58,220 nt of DNA from an uncultured Gammaproteobacteria bacterium (lineage in GTDB: Bacteria > Pseudomonadota > Gammaproteobacteria > Xanthomonadales > Xanthomonadaceae), in NCBI GenBank assembly GCA_903942465.1, contig CAJAPA010000144.1, forward strand, positions 1 through 58,220. The letters run 5' to 3'. Shown one piece after another: positions 30,792-42,492 of this stretch. The translations under genes and the position numbers were made by a program. How positions within the stretch are numbered: position 1 is the stretch's first letter; the number at the start of each line of letters is the position of its first letter. A model generated the notes under the pieces. The model made no database searches. It saw nothing but the letters and a program-made list of their open reading frames with translations, and was not told the origin of the DNA.

Positions 30792-31615
30792 TCGACGGCT
30801 CCGCGCAATAGATCATTGACCGAGGTCTTGCTCCGGGTTTTTTCATCGACTTGTTTGACGATGACCGCGCAGTACAGGGAATATTTTCCATCAGCCGAAG
30901 GCAGGGAACCGGACACCACCACCGAACCGGCCGGCACGCGGCCGTAACTGATTTCGCCGGTGGCGCGGTTGTATATGCGGGTGCTCTGGCCGATGAACAC
31001 GCCCATGCCGATCACCGCGCCGCGTTCGACGATGACGCCTTCGACCACTTCCGAGCGCGCACCGATGAAACAATCGTCTTCGATGATGGTCGGTGCGGCC
31101 TGCAGCGGCTCCAGCACGCCACCGATGCCGGCGCCGCCGGAGATATGGCAACGTGCACCGACCTGGGCGCAGGAGCCGACCGTGGCCCAGGTATCGACCA
31201 TAGTACCGGCACCCACATAGGCTCCGATGTTAATGAAACTCGGCATCAGCACGGCGTCATTCCCGATATAGGAACCGGCACGGGCCACGGTTCCGGGCAC
31301 CACGCGGGCGCCGAGACGGCGGAAATCTTCGGCATCGTAATTTTCGAATCGCAGCGGTACTTTGTCCCAGAATGGATTGCCGGGCTCGCCCATCACATCC
31401 ATGTCGTGGCAGCGGAAATACAGCAGCACCGCTTTCTTCAGCCATTCATTGACTTTCCAGCCGCCGTCCTGCGGCTCGGCGACGCGCGCATCGCCCGATT
31501 CCAGCAAGGCGATGACGTGATAAAGATCGGGCTTGAGTGCCTCGATGGCGGCCGCGTCCAGCGCGGCGCGGTTGTCGAAAGCGTGTTCGATGCGGGCTTG
31601 CAGTTCTGTGTTCAT
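30788..31615 (-). CDS. dapD: 2,3,4,5-tetrahydropyridine-2,6-dicarboxylate N-succinyltransferase
   Basis: 275 aa hexapeptide-repeat protein; [42 protein letters not shown]. Confidence 0.96.
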   Translation of the reverse strand: MNTELQARIEHAFDNRAALDAAAIEALKPDLYHVIALLESGDARVAEPQDGGWKVNEWLKKAVLLYFRCHDMDVMGEPGNPFWDKVPLRFENYDAEDFRRLGARVVPGTVARAGSYIGNDAVLMPSFINIGAYVGAGTMVDTWATVGSCAQVGARCHISGGAGIGGVLEPLQAAPTIIEDDCFIGARSEVVEGVIVERGAVIGMGVFIGQSTRIYNRATGEISYGRVPAGSVVVSGSLPSADGKYSLYCAVIVKQVDEKTRSKTSVNDLLRGAVE

Positions 31616-34233
31616 GGTTTCCTTCCTTCCAGATAGTCTAACAGCGCCGCCTGCAGACCATGCAACACGGCGGGATCGGATAAAGCGTGGTTATCGCGGT
31701 CGCTGATCACGAAAATGTCCTCGGCGCGCTCGCCGAAGGTGGCGATGCGGGCATCGTGCACACGCACCTTGCGTTGCAGCAGCACATAGCCGATGTCAGC
31801 CAGCAGGCCCGGGCGGTCGGCGCAGACCAGACTCATCAGTGTCCGGTCGCCGGCGGCGGCCGGGCTGAATTCGATGCGGGTCGGGGTCTTGAAGTGCCGA
31901 AGCCGGCTCGGCAGCAGATGCTTGGCCGGCTTGATGCTGGCCGGGTCCTTCAGCGCCGCAGTCAGGGTCTGCGCGATGCGTTTGGCATCCGGCGTGTGGC
32001 TGCCCTTGAGGGTGATGAAGTTGTCCAGCGCGTAACCGTCGTTTGAAGACAGGATGCGGGCATGCACGACGCTCAGGTTCAACCGGTCGAGCGTGGCCAG
32101 CAGGCCGGAGATAATGCCGTCACGGTCAGGCGTGCGTACGAAGATTTCCAGGGAATCCCTGCCGATCAATTCGCGCACCAGAATCTGGGACGGCAACGCG
32201 ATCTGGGACAGCATGCCTTGGGTCTGCCAGACCAGCTGTTCCGGGCGGTAGCGCAGGAAGGCGTCCTCCGGGAAGGTCTGCCACAGCGACTGCACCGAAT
32301 CCTCGCTGAAGCCGGCGTCCATCAGTTTCGCCAGCGCCATGTTGCGGGTTTCGGCACGGATGTCTTCGGCATTCAGCGGATGCTCGAGACCGACACGAAG
32401 CACATAGCGGGTGGCGGTATACAGATCGGCCAGCAGTTGATCCTTGAAGGCGTTCCACAGCTTGGGACTGGTGCCGGCGATATCGGCGCAGGTCAACACA
32501 TACAGATAATCCAGATGCTCCCGGTCGGCAACCTTGCCGGCGAATCCATTGATGATGTCCGGATCGGAAATGTCGAATTTCTGGGCCGTGAACGACATCA
32601 GCAGATGCTGGGCGATCAGCCATTCCACCAGCTGCGCATCGGCAGCCGGCAGGGCATGGGCCTGGGCGAAACGCGCGAAATCGGCCGCCCCCAATTCGGC
32701 ATGATCGCCGCCGCGGCCTTTGGCGATGTCGTGGAACAGCCCGGCCAGCCAGATCAGATGCGGTTTGCGCAGACGCGGGAAAACCTCATGCGGCAAGGTG
32801 AATCCATCCACCCTGCCCTGTTCGAAGCGTCGGATGAATTCCAGCACGTTCAGTGTGTGCTGATCGACGGTATACACGTGGAACAGATCGTACTGCATGC
32901 GCCCGGTGACCTGGCCGAATTCCGGCAGATAGCGGGCCAGAATACCCAACCGGGCCAGACGCTGCAGGCTGATGACCCCCTGCGGCTGGCTGATCAGACC
33001 CATGAACGCCGCCCGCACCGGTTCCGGCTGTTCGGCGTAAGGCAGGATATCCGGCAGTGATTCCGCCAGCCCGCGTGCGGTGTCCGAATGCAGGCCCTTG
33101 CAGGCCGGCTGGACGCCCCAGACCGCGAACAGCTCGAAAAGCCGCGGCAGCGCCTCGGCACCGAAACAGTTGTCGAGGGCAAGCAGATATCCGTTTTTCA
33201 GCACGAACTGGTCATCGATCGGCGTGACCACCTGCTCTTCGGCCAGATGTTCTTCAAAACGCTGGAGCAGGCGGTCGTTGATGCGCAGCAAGATGGCTGC
33301 CGAGCGGAAGAACTCCTGCATCAGCTGTTCGACCGCGAGATTGTCCGGCGTATCCTGCAATCCGAACAGCTCGGCCAGATTCTTCTGATGGTCGAACAAC
33401 AGCCGTTCTTCCGGCCGCTTCACCACCAGATGCAAGGCGAAACGCAGACGCGCCACGATACGCCAGTTGCGCAACAGCGCCTGCCATTCGGCATCCCCCA
33501 GCAATCCCAATGGCACCAAGCCGGCCAGAGAAGACACCCCGTAAAGTTTGCACGACAGCCAGTTCAGGGTATGGAAATCGCGCAGCCCGCCCGGCCCTTC
33601 CTTCAGGTTGGGTTCGAGGTTGTCGGCGGTATTGTGGAATTTGGCATGGCGCTGGCGCTGCTCGTCGCGCTTTGCTTCGAAATAGCCGCGGGCGTCATAG
33701 ACTTCAGGCGAATTCACTGCCGCCTCAAGCATCAGGAATACCTTTTCATCGCCCGCCAGTCTGCGGATTTCCAGCAGCGAGGTATAGGTCGCCACATCCA
33801 AGCGGCTCTGTTCAAGACACTGGTTGACCGATCGTACGGCCTGGCCGACTTTCAGCCCGGAATCCCACAAGAGCGAGAAAAACTGCCCGATGGCCTCGGC
33901 GTGACGGGCATGCTCGGCTTCCTCGCCACAGACCAGAAGGTCGATATCGGAATGCGGATACAGCTCGCCACGCCCGAAGCCGCCGGTTGCCACCAAGGCC
34001 AATCCGGTATCCCGATCCATGCCAAGATCCCACGCTTTGCAGACGATGGCATCCAGACATTCACGATAGCGGCCGATCAGGGTCTCAATGGCCACGCCTT
34101 TGGCCAGACTCTCGGTCAGGGCGCTGCGTTGTTTGGCGAGCGCCTGTTTGGCGACGGCAGTGAATTCAGCAGCGGTTCCGGCCTGCTCAATGGCCGAAGC
34201 GGCAGGGTCAGCGCTGACGCTGCCCACGGTCAC
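31612..34233 (-). CDS. glnD: [Protein-PII] uridylyltransferase
   Basis: 873 aa; [18 protein letters not shown] nucleotidyltransferase, HD domain ([18 protein letters not shown]), C-terminal ACT domains. Confidence 0.97.
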   Translation of the reverse strand: MTVGSVSADPAASAIEQAGTAAEFTAVAKQALAKQRSALTESLAKGVAIETLIGRYRECLDAIVCKAWDLGMDRDTGLALVATGGFGRGELYPHSDIDLLVCGEEAEHARHAEAIGQFFSLLWDSGLKVGQAVRSVNQCLEQSRLDVATYTSLLEIRRLAGDEKVFLMLEAAVNSPEVYDARGYFEAKRDEQRQRHAKFHNTADNLEPNLKEGPGGLRDFHTLNWLSCKLYGVSSLAGLVPLGLLGDAEWQALLRNWRIVARLRFALHLVVKRPEERLLFDHQKNLAELFGLQDTPDNLAVEQLMQEFFRSAAILLRINDRLLQRFEEHLAEEQVVTPIDDQFVLKNGYLLALDNCFGAEALPRLFELFAVWGVQPACKGLHSDTARGLAESLPDILPYAEQPEPVRAAFMGLISQPQGVISLQRLARLGILARYLPEFGQVTGRMQYDLFHVYTVDQHTLNVLEFIRRFEQGRVDGFTLPHEVFPRLRKPHLIWLAGLFHDIAKGRGGDHAELGAADFARFAQAHALPAADAQLVEWLIAQHLLMSFTAQKFDISDPDIINGFAGKVADREHLDYLYVLTCADIAGTSPKLWNAFKDQLLADLYTATRYVLRVGLEHPLNAEDIRAETRNMALAKLMDAGFSEDSVQSLWQTFPEDAFLRYRPEQLVWQTQGMLSQIALPSQILVRELIGRDSLEIFVRTPDRDGIISGLLATLDRLNLSVVHARILSSNDGYALDNFITLKGSHTPDAKRIAQTLTAALKDPASIKPAKHLLPSRLRHFKTPTRIEFSPAAAGDRTLMSLVCADRPGLLADIGYVLLQRKVRVHDARIATFGERAEDIFVISDRDNHALSDPAVLHGLQAALLDYLEGRKP

Positions 34234-35006
34234 AAATCGTTGTCGTCGCCGGGCAGACGGGTCAGGATCTCGACACCGTCATCGGTGACCGCGACGGTAT
34301 GTTCCCATTGCGCCGAAAGCGAGCGGTCCTTGGTCACCACCGTCCAACCATCGGGCATCAGACGGGTATGGCGGGCACCTTCATTGACCATCGGCTCGAT
34401 GGTGAAGGTCATGCCCTTTTCCAGACGCAGGCCTGCTCCGGGCTGGCCGTAATGCAGGACCTGCGGGTCTTCGTGGTAGATCCGGCCGATGCCATGGCCG
34501 CAGTACTCGCGAACCACCGAGAAACGCTCAGCTTCCACCAGTTTCTGGATGGCATGGCCGATATCGCCCAAGGTCGCCCCGGGGCGCACGGCGCGGATGC
34601 CTTCGAACATGGCAGCGCGGGTCACGTCAATCAGGCGTTTGGCCTTCACCGACGGTTCGCCGACCGTATACATCCGGCTGGTGTCGCCGTGCCAGCCGTC
34701 CTTGATGACGGTGACGTCGATGTTGAGGATATCGCCCTCTTTCAGGACTTTGCCCGGGGATGGAATGCCATGGCAGATGACATTGTTCACCGAGGTGCAG
34801 ATGCTGGCCGGGAAGCCCTTGTAGCCGACATTGGCCGGAATCGACTGCTGAACCTGAACGATGTGTTCATGGCAGATCCGGTCGAGCTCGGCAGTGGTCA
34901 CGCCGGGCTTCACGTGCGGGGCGACCATCTGCAGCACTTCAGCGGCCAGCCGGCCGGCGACACGCATGTTTTCGATGTCCTGGGGGGACTTGATGGAGAC
35001 TTTCAT
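34230..35006 (-). CDS. map: Methionine aminopeptidase, type I
   Basis: MKVSIKSPQDIENMRVAGRLAAEVL, CHGIGRIYHEDPQVLHYG; start taken at 35006. Confidence 0.96.
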   Translation of the reverse strand: MKVSIKSPQDIENMRVAGRLAAEVLQMVAPHVKPGVTTAELDRICHEHIVQVQQSIPANVGYKGFPASICTSVNNVICHGIPSPGKVLKEGDILNIDVTVIKDGWHGDTSRMYTVGEPSVKAKRLIDVTRAAMFEGIRAVRPGATLGDIGHAIQKLVEAERFSVVREYCGHGIGRIYHEDPQVLHYGQPGAGLRLEKGMTFTIEPMVNEGARHTRLMPDGWTVVTKDRSLSAQWEHTVAVTDDGVEILTRLPGDDNDL

Positions 35007-35024
35007 GGCCCCATTATCCAACAC

Positions 35025-35054
35025 TTGCGGCAAAATCGCACTTTCTTGTATAAT
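35025..35054 (+). promoter_or_regulatory. Promoter of rpsB-tsf
   Basis: TTGCGG (35025-35030), 18-nt spacer, TATAAT (35049-35054), divergent from map. Confidence 0.7.
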
Positions 35055-35059
35055 TACGG

Positions 35060-35224
35060 GGCTTCAAGCGCCCACGCCGAGCGTCAATCGGCGAATTCAC
35101 ACACCGGATATTCCCCTGCTTCGGGGTGCCCCTCGGGGTTCGACGCAGCGATCCGGTGGAGGCCCAACCCCGGAACCATCCGCCTTTACCCAGGCCGGTT
35201 CCCTATCGCTTAAAGGATTCAACC
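35060..35224 (+). promoter_or_regulatory. Long structured rpsB 5' leader, candidate S2-responsive RNA
   Basis: About 165 nt between the promoter and the rpsB ATG; complementary CGGGGTT (35134-35140) and AACCCCG (35166-35172). Confidence 0.5.
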
Positions 35225-36049
<825 letters not shown>

Positions 36050-36063
36050 TTGAAGCCATGACA

Positions 36064-36085
36064 GGGGGTGCTTCGGCACCCCCTT
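36064..36085 (+). terminator. Hairpin between rpsB and tsf (attenuator or processing site)
   Basis: GGGGGTGC-TTCG-GCACCCCC perfect 8-bp stem with a UUCG tetraloop, no long U-tract. Confidence 0.6.
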
Positions 36086-36143
36086 CCCCATCGGCAGCTT
36101 GCCGATGCGACTCACCCCCTTGAACAAACCCGAGGTTAATACG

Positions 36144-37016
36144 ATGGAAATTACCGCTAGCCTGGTAAAAGAACTCCGCGAGCGCTCCGGCGCCGGCATG
36201 ATGGAATGCAAGAAAGCCCTGACTGAAAACGCTGGCAATATCGATGCCGCGATGGAATATCTGCGCAAGACCGGTCTGGCCAAGGCCGACAAGAAAGCCG
36301 ACCGCGTTGCCGCGGAAGGTCGCATTGGCATGGCCAGCAGCGGTGGCAAAGCCGTTCTGGTCGAAGTCAACTCCGAAACCGATTTCGTGGCCAAGGATGA
36401 CAACTTCCTGTCTTTCGTCAATGCCGTCGCCGAGGCCGCCCTGGCTTCCGATGCCGCCGATGCCGAAGCTCTGAAATCGGTCGCCATGAATGGTGGCACC
36501 GTGGAAGAAGCCCGCGCCGCGCTGATTGCCAAAGTCGGTGAAAACGTGCAAGTCCGCCGTCTGGTCCGCGTCAACTCGGCCAATACCGTGGCGGCCTACA
36601 TCCACGGCGGCCGTATCGGCGTGCTGGTCGATCTGGCCGGCGGCGAGATGGAATTGGCCCGCGGCATCGCCATGCATGTGGCTGCGATGAATCCCCCTTA
36701 CAACAAAGCCGCCGATGTTCCGGCCGACTTCATTGCCAAGGAAAAAGAAATCGAACTGGCCAAAATGCCGGAGAAAGACAAAAACAAGCCGGCTGACATC
36801 CTCGAGAAAATCATTGCCGGCAAAGTCAGCAAAATCATCAATGAAGTCACCCTGTACGGCCAGCCCTACGTGCTGAATACCGACCAGAACGTGGAAGCGG
36901 CAGTTAAAGCCGCCGGCGCCGATGTCATCGGTTTCCAGCGTCTGGTGGTTGGCGAAGGCATCGAAAAAGTGGTGGAAGATTACGCCGCTGAAGTCGCCAA
37001 GGCCATGGCCGTCTGA
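36144..37016 (+). CDS. tsf: Elongation factor Ts
   Basis: [44 protein letters not shown]. Confidence 0.98.
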   Translation: MEITASLVKELRERSGAGMMECKKALTENAGNIDAAMEYLRKTGLAKADKKADRVAAEGRIGMASSGGKAVLVEVNSETDFVAKDDNFLSFVNAVAEAALASDAADAEALKSVAMNGGTVEEARAALIAKVGENVQVRRLVRVNSANTVAAYIHGGRIGVLVDLAGGEMELARGIAMHVAAMNPPYNKAADVPADFIAKEKEIELAKMPEKDKNKPADILEKIIAGKVSKIINEVTLYGQPYVLNTDQNVEAAVKAAGADVIGFQRLVVGEGIEKVVEDYAAEVAKAMAV

Positions 37017-37022
37017 ATCAGA

Positions 37023-37047
37023 AAGCCACCTTCGGGTGGCTTTTTTT
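37023..37047 (+). terminator. Rho-independent terminator after tsf
   Basis: AAGCCACC-TTCG-GGTGGCTT followed by TTTTT. Confidence 0.92.
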
Positions 37048-37078
37048 CGCTCCTCCATTTCTTGAAAAAACAATAGCC

Positions 37079-37429
37079 ATGACCTACATTCGCCGTCTCG
37101 ATTATGCAACCACCGCGCACGAGCCCTATGAAGTTGCCTCTGAAAAAATGCTTGCAGGGAGCCCCAAACAGATCCTCAGCAATCACTTCAGCAATGCCGC
37201 GGGTAATTTCCATACCGGCTTCTGGGAAGCCGAGCCCGGAATCTGGCAGGTCAATTACACCGAATACGAATACTGCGAAATCCTGCAGGGTGTGATCGTG
37301 ATGACCGAAGACGGCGGGGAAGCCCAGACCGTCCGCACTGGCGACCGGTTCACCATAGAACCGGGTTACCGCGGAACCTGGGAAGTGCGTGAATACGCGC
37401 GCAAGGTCTACGTCATCTACGAACCCTAA
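37079..37429 (+). CDS. Cupin-domain protein (DUF861/Cupin_3-like)
   Basis: [59 protein letters not shown]. Confidence 0.85.
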   Translation: MTYIRRLDYATTAHEPYEVASEKMLAGSPKQILSNHFSNAAGNFHTGFWEAEPGIWQVNYTEYEYCEILQGVIVMTEDGGEAQTVRTGDRFTIEPGYRGTWEVREYARKVYVIYEP

Positions 37430-37503
37430 GCTGGTCCGCACCCTGCTACAGCCGCCGCCAATCCGCTAGAATGACCCTACCGATGCCCACCCCGGAGCCT
37501 GCC

Positions 37504-38220
37504 ATGAGCACATTGAAATACCGCCGCATTCTGCTGAAGCTGTCCGGCGAGGCCCTGATGGGCGATGGCGATTACGGCATCGATCCCGGCATCATCAACG
37601 GCCTGGCGCGCGAAATCATCGCCGTGCAGCAGGCCGGTGCCGAGATCGGCGTGGTCATCGGTGGCGGCAACATCTTCCGCGGCGCCGGCTTGGCCGCCGG
37701 CGGCATGGACCGCGTCACCGGCGACCACATGGGCATGCTGGCCACCGTCATCAACGCCCTGGCCATGCAGGACGCGCTGGAAAAACACGGCGTCAACGCG
37801 CGCGTGATGAGCGCCATCAAAATCAACCAGATCTGCGAAGACTACATCCGTCGCCGTGCCGTGCGTCATCTGGAAAAAGGCCGCATCGCGATTTTCGCGG
37901 CCGGCACCGGCAATCCGTTCTTCACCACCGATTCCGCCGCCGCGCTGCGCGCCACCGAAATCAATGCCGAACTGCTGCTGAAGGCGACCAAAGTGGACGG
38001 TATTTACGATTCGGATCCGAAGAAGAATCCGGCGGCAAAACGCTTCCAACGCCTGACCTATGACGACGTCCTTCAGCGCAATCTGCAGGTGATGGATACC
38101 GCCGCTTTCGCGCTCTGCCGTGAAAACGACATTCCGCTGCGGATCTACGACATGGGCAATGCCGGCGCGTTGATGCGCATCCTGCAAGGCGAGGACATCG
38201 GCACGCTGGTCACCCGCTGA
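37504..38220 (+). CDS. pyrH: UMP kinase
   Basis: [55 protein letters not shown]. Confidence 0.97.
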   Translation: MSTLKYRRILLKLSGEALMGDGDYGIDPGIINGLAREIIAVQQAGAEIGVVIGGGNIFRGAGLAAGGMDRVTGDHMGMLATVINALAMQDALEKHGVNARVMSAIKINQICEDYIRRRAVRHLEKGRIAIFAAGTGNPFFTTDSAAALRATEINAELLLKATKVDGIYDSDPKKNPAAKRFQRLTYDDVLQRNLQVMDTAAFALCRENDIPLRIYDMGNAGALMRILQGEDIGTLVTR

Positions 38221-38224
38221 GCGC

Positions 38225-39139
38225 ATGCAAGGGCATCCGCACGAGCACCACGGCCACCGCCATGCCAGCCATCACCATGTGTTCGCATGGGCGATGTGGA
38301 TCAATCTGGCCTATTCGGGTATCGAAGCCGGCTTCGGTCTGGCCACCAACTCGCTCGCGCTGATTTCCGACGCCCTGCATAATCTCGGCGATGCCGCCGG
38401 TTTGGCCTTGGCCTGGGGCGCGGCTTGGATGGCCAGTCAGGCACCGACCGAACGCCATACCTTCGGCTGGCGCCGCGCCACACAGTTGTCCCCCCTGTTC
38501 AATGCGGTACTGCTGGTCGGCTTCAGCGGCGCCCTGCTCTGGGAGGCGCTCGGGCGGTTCCAGAACCCGCCGCAGGTACCCGGCATTGTGGTCATGGCGG
38601 TGGCCGGTCTCGGTATTTTGGTGAACTTGGGTACCGCCGCGCTTTTCCTGCGCGGCCAGAAAACCGACCTCAACAAACGTGGCGCGTATCTGCATCTGTT
38701 GGCCGATGCGGCGGTGTCTTTGGCGGCGGTTCTCGCCGGCATCGGCATCTGGTGGCGCCAGTGGTACTGGTTGGACCCGCTCACCGCCGCCTTGGTGGCC
38801 CTGGTCATCGGCATCGGCAGCTGGCATCTGCTCAAGGCCAGTTTCATGCAGGTCATGGACGCGGTACCCGAGAATCTCGAGAAATCTGAAGTGGAGGCCT
38901 TTCTGGCCGACCTGCCGGGCGTCACGGCAGTCCATCACGTGCATATCTGGTCGCTGGGTGCCGAGGAAATCGCGTTGACCGCGCACATCGTCCGAAATAC
39001 GGTGGACGGACATGACGGATTCATCGATGGCGCCAATCAGGCCCTGCAGGAACGCTTCGGCATCAACCATGCCACGCTGCAGATCGAGCTGGGTGAATCC
39101 TGCCATCACGACCATCATGACCACGCACCGCACCATTGA
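38225..39139 (+). CDS. Cation diffusion facilitator (CDF) metal transporter with His-rich termini
   Basis: N-terminal GHPHEHHGHRHASHHH, LISDALHNLGDAAGLALAW, C-terminal CHHDHHDHAPHH. Confidence 0.93.
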   Translation: MQGHPHEHHGHRHASHHHVFAWAMWINLAYSGIEAGFGLATNSLALISDALHNLGDAAGLALAWGAAWMASQAPTERHTFGWRRATQLSPLFNAVLLVGFSGALLWEALGRFQNPPQVPGIVVMAVAGLGILVNLGTAALFLRGQKTDLNKRGAYLHLLADAAVSLAAVLAGIGIWWRQWYWLDPLTAALVALVIGIGSWHLLKASFMQVMDAVPENLEKSEVEAFLADLPGVTAVHHVHIWSLGAEEIALTAHIVRNTVDGHDGFIDGANQALQERFGINHATLQIELGESCHHDHHDHAPHH

Positions 39140-39215
39140 TGTTTTTTCATTGATTTTAAGCATTTAGCTTCTTCTCGGTTTATAATTGGGCTCATCATCG
39201 GAACAGGAGCCCCGC

Positions 39216-39773
39216 ATGCTCAACGAAATCAAAAAAGATGCGCAGACACGCATGGCCAAAAGCGTCGACGCCCTCAAGCACGAGCTGTCCTCATTGCGGA
39301 CCGGCCGCGCCAGCACCGGACTGGTCGACAACCTGAAGGTGAACTATTACGGCTCCGACATGCCGCTCAGCCAGGTTGCGACGGTCACTGTCGCCGATGC
39401 CCGCTCGATTACCATCACGCCTTGGGAAAAGGCGATGGTCGGCGCCATCGAAAAAGCCATCCTCGCATCCAACCTCGGCTTCACGCCGAATACGCTGGGC
39501 CAGGTCATCCGCATCAATCTGCCACCGCTGACCGAAGAGCGCCGCAAGGAACTGATCAAGCACGTTTACGCCGAAGCCGAGAACGCCAAGATTTCGGTCC
39601 GCAACATCCGTCGCGATGCCATTTCCGGTGTGAAGGATCTTCTCAAGGAAAAAACCATCTCCGAGGATGAGGCCCGCCGCAGCGAGGATGAAATCCAGAA
39701 AATCACCGACAAGGCGGTGAAGGACATCGACGACATCGCCAAAACCAAGGAAACCGAGCTGCTGGCCGTCTGA
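39216..39773 (+). CDS. frr: Ribosome recycling factor
   Basis: MLNEIKKDAQTRMAKSVDALKHELSSLRTGRASTGLVDNLKVNYYGS. Confidence 0.97.
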   Translation: MLNEIKKDAQTRMAKSVDALKHELSSLRTGRASTGLVDNLKVNYYGSDMPLSQVATVTVADARSITITPWEKAMVGAIEKAILASNLGFTPNTLGQVIRINLPPLTEERRKELIKHVYAEAENAKISVRNIRRDAISGVKDLLKEKTISEDEARRSEDEIQKITDKAVKDIDDIAKTKETELLAV

Positions 39774-39785
39774 AGCGCTCTGGCC

Positions 39786-40514
39786 ATGCACCCGGACATG
39801 CCGCGCCATCCCCGACACATTGCCGTCATCATGGACGGCAACGGCCGCTGGGCCGAACAACGCGGCAGCATACGCAGTGTCGGCCACCGTGCCGGTGCCA
39901 AAGCCGTCCAGATCGCCATTGAATTCTGCCTCGAGCAGCGCATCGGAAGCCTGACCCTGTTCGCATTCTCCAGCGAGAACTGGAATCGTCCGCCGGAAGA
40001 AGTCAGTACCCTGATGAAGCTGTTCCTGCGCATGCTGGACACCGAAATCGAGGAACTTCACCGTCGCGGGGTGCGTATCCGTTTCATCGGCCAGCGCAGC
40101 GACTTTGCCGTTGAAATCCGCGATAAAATGGCCTGGGCGGAATCCCTGACCGCCGGCAACTCCCTGCTCAATCTCAACATCGCCGGCAGTTACGGCGGGC
40201 GTTGGGATATCGTCAATGCCTGCCGAACCCTTCTGGCATCGACTGCGGATCCGGAAGCCATCACCGAGGACAATCTCGGCAGGCACATGGCACTGGCCGA
40301 CCAGCCCGATCCCGATCTGCTGATACGCACCGGAGGCGACTTCCGCGTCAGCAATTTTCTGCTCTGGCAGATGGCCTACACTGAATTCTGGTTCACCCCG
40401 ACGCTTTGGCCGGACATCACACGCAAGGAGCTGATGCAGGCTGTTGCGGATTTTGCCGGGCGTGAGCGCCGCTTCGGTCTGACCAGTGAACAAATCCATG
40501 GAGAACAGGAATGA
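39786..40514 (+). CDS. uppS: Isoprenyl transferase / undecaprenyl diphosphate synthase
   Basis: HIAVIMDGNGRWAEQRG, SSENWNRPPEEVSTLM, DLLIRTGGDFRVSNFLLWQMAYTEFWFTPTLWPD. Confidence 0.97.
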   Translation: MHPDMPRHPRHIAVIMDGNGRWAEQRGSIRSVGHRAGAKAVQIAIEFCLEQRIGSLTLFAFSSENWNRPPEEVSTLMKLFLRMLDTEIEELHRRGVRIRFIGQRSDFAVEIRDKMAWAESLTAGNSLLNLNIAGSYGGRWDIVNACRTLLASTADPEAITEDNLGRHMALADQPDPDLLIRTGGDFRVSNFLLWQMAYTEFWFTPTLWPDITRKELMQAVADFAGRERRFGLTSEQIHGEQE

Positions 40515-41335
40515 GCCACAGCAAACGCATTCGGTCCGCGCTCTGGATGATTCCGGTGGCCATCGGTGCCATTCTGTTTCTGCCCACGCCATGGATGGGC
40601 GCTTTCATGGCGGTTCTGTTGCTGGCCGGCCTGCATGAATGGTGTGCGCTCGCCGGTCTGGACCGGCCTCTGGCCAAATGGGGATATCTTGCCGTCAACG
40701 CCGCGCTGGTTGCCGCGGTCGCCTGGACCGATGATGCCGCGCACCGAAACCTGCTTGCGGCGATTGCCATTGGCGGCGCATTCTGGCTATTGGTGCCATT
40801 GTGGTTGTGGAAATTCGATTTTGCCCGTGAACCCAGTGCGCATAACCGCCATTTGAAATTGCTGGCCGGCATGCTGGCCTGCGTGCCGGCCTGGGCGGCA
40901 CTGGTCTGGCTTCATGGCAGCGATGGCGGTCCGGCGTGGACCCTGTTCGCCATCGGCATGGTCGCCGCCGCAGACAGCGGCGCTTATGTTTTCGGCGTCA
41001 ATTTCGGAAAACATAAACTCGCACCGAACATCAGCCCGGGAAAAAGCTGGGAGGGATTCTGGGGAGGCCTTCTGGTGACGCTGCTGCTCGCCATCGCCTG
41101 CATGCCCCTGTTTGACGCACCCTGGTCGGATCTCTGGCGCTATGCCCTGCTCGGCCTGTTGACCGGCCTGTTCTCGGTCTTCGGCGATCTTTTTGAAAGC
41201 CTGATGAAGCGGCATGCCTGCATCAAAGACTCCAGCGCCCTGATTCCGGGACATGGCGGTCTGTTCGATCGGCTCGACAGCATCGTTTCCGGTCTGGTGG
41301 TTTTCGCGCTGGTGAAATACGGCCTGGCGCTATGA
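40511..41335 (+). CDS. cdsA: Phosphatidate cytidylyltransferase
   Basis: ADSGAYVFGVNFGKHKLAPNISPGKSWEGFWGG; SVFGDLFESLMKRHACIKDSSALIPGHGGLFDRLDS signature. Confidence 0.96.
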   Translation: MSHSKRIRSALWMIPVAIGAILFLPTPWMGAFMAVLLLAGLHEWCALAGLDRPLAKWGYLAVNAALVAAVAWTDDAAHRNLLAAIAIGGAFWLLVPLWLWKFDFAREPSAHNRHLKLLAGMLACVPAWAALVWLHGSDGGPAWTLFAIGMVAAADSGAYVFGVNFGKHKLAPNISPGKSWEGFWGGLLVTLLLAIACMPLFDAPWSDLWRYALLGLLTGLFSVFGDLFESLMKRHACIKDSSALIPGHGGLFDRLDSIVSGLVVFALVKYGLAL

Positions 41336-42489
41336 AAACGCTGTGCCTGCTCGGAGCAACCGGCTCCATCGGCCAATCCACCCTGAAACTGGTCGACCAG
41401 CATCCGGATCTCTTTCGCATTACGGCCCTGTCGGCTCATACCCAGGTCGATGCCCTCATCGATCTGTGCCGGCGCTACCGGCCAGTGCAGGCCTGCATCG
41501 CTGATCCGGGACTGTTCACGGAATTGCGCAATGGCCTGAGTGCTGCCGGACTGAACACCACGCCGCTGGCCGGCCCGGAGAGTCTCGAGCACATGGCGGC
41601 CGACAGCAGCTCCAACACCGTCATCGCGGCGATCGTCGGTGCTGCCGGGGTCGCTTCAACCTTGAGTGCGGCACGCGCCGGAAAACGCATACTGCTGGCC
41701 AATAAGGAGTCCATTGTTCTGGCCGGACAGCTGCTGATGCAGACCGTGGCAGCGCATGGCGCGCAACTGTTTCCGGTCGACAGCGAACATAATGCGATTT
41801 TCCAGTGCCTGCCTGCCGGCGGCGGCCGTGACGGCGTGCGCCGGCTGATTCTGACCGCTTCCGGCGGCCCGTTTCTGGGAAAGTCCCGTGCCGACCTGGC
41901 CACGATTACGCCGGAACAGGCCTGCCGGCACCCGAAGTGGTCCATGGGACGCAAAATTTCCGTCGATTCGGCAACGCTGATGAACAAAGGACTGGAAGTC
42001 ATCGAGGCCCATCATCTGTTCGGCATGCCTGCCGAGGCCATCGAGGTCGTGGTGCATCCGCAGAGCATCGTGCACTCGATGGTGGATTACCGTGACGGCT
42101 CGGTGCTGGCACAGATGGGCGAACCCGATATGCGCACCGCCATAGCCTATGGCCTGTCGTACCCCGACCGCATTGATTCCGGCGTCAAAGCGCTCGATTT
42201 CAGGAATCTGGGACATCTCGAATTCCAGGCACCCGATACCCTTACCTTTCCGTGCCTGAGCTTGGCCTACACCGCCATCGGCCGCGGCGGCAATGCTCCG
42301 GCCGTGCTCAATGCCGCCAATGAAGTGGCGGTCATGGCCTTTCTCGAAGGCCGACTGCCGTTTCTGGGCATCGCCGACATCGTGGCGCAGACCCTCGATA
42401 CCCTGGCGTGGGAACCTGCCGCGGATTTAGCTGTCCTAATGGCAAGCGATGCCGAAGCGCGCCGCTTCGCCAACCACCGAATCCACTGA
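41332..42489 (+). CDS. dxr: 1-deoxy-D-xylulose 5-phosphate reductoisomerase
   Basis: CLLGATGSIGQSTLKLVDQHPD; LLANKESIVLAGQLL; LTASGGPFLGKSRADLATITPEQACRHPKWSMGRKISVDSATLMNKGLEVIEAH. Confidence 0.97.
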   Translation: MKTLCLLGATGSIGQSTLKLVDQHPDLFRITALSAHTQVDALIDLCRRYRPVQACIADPGLFTELRNGLSAAGLNTTPLAGPESLEHMAADSSSNTVIAAIVGAAGVASTLSAARAGKRILLANKESIVLAGQLLMQTVAAHGAQLFPVDSEHNAIFQCLPAGGGRDGVRRLILTASGGPFLGKSRADLATITPEQACRHPKWSMGRKISVDSATLMNKGLEVIEAHHLFGMPAEAIEVVVHPQSIVHSMVDYRDGSVLAQMGEPDMRTAIAYGLSYPDRIDSGVKALDFRNLGHLEFQAPDTLTFPCLSLAYTAIGRGGNAPAVLNAANEVAVMAFLEGRLPFLGIADIVAQTLDTLAWEPAADLAVLMASDAEARRFANHRIH

Positions 42490-42492
42490 ACC

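Noticed and set aside
33088-34452. 454-aa antisense ORF opposite glnD/map
   Set aside because: Spans two verified genes on the other strand; low-complexity Gln/His-rich composition typical of antisense frames.
38225-39139. His-rich CDF protein considered as a novel metallochaperone fusion
   Set aside because: The TM architecture and motifs are standard CDF; His-rich termini are common in this family.
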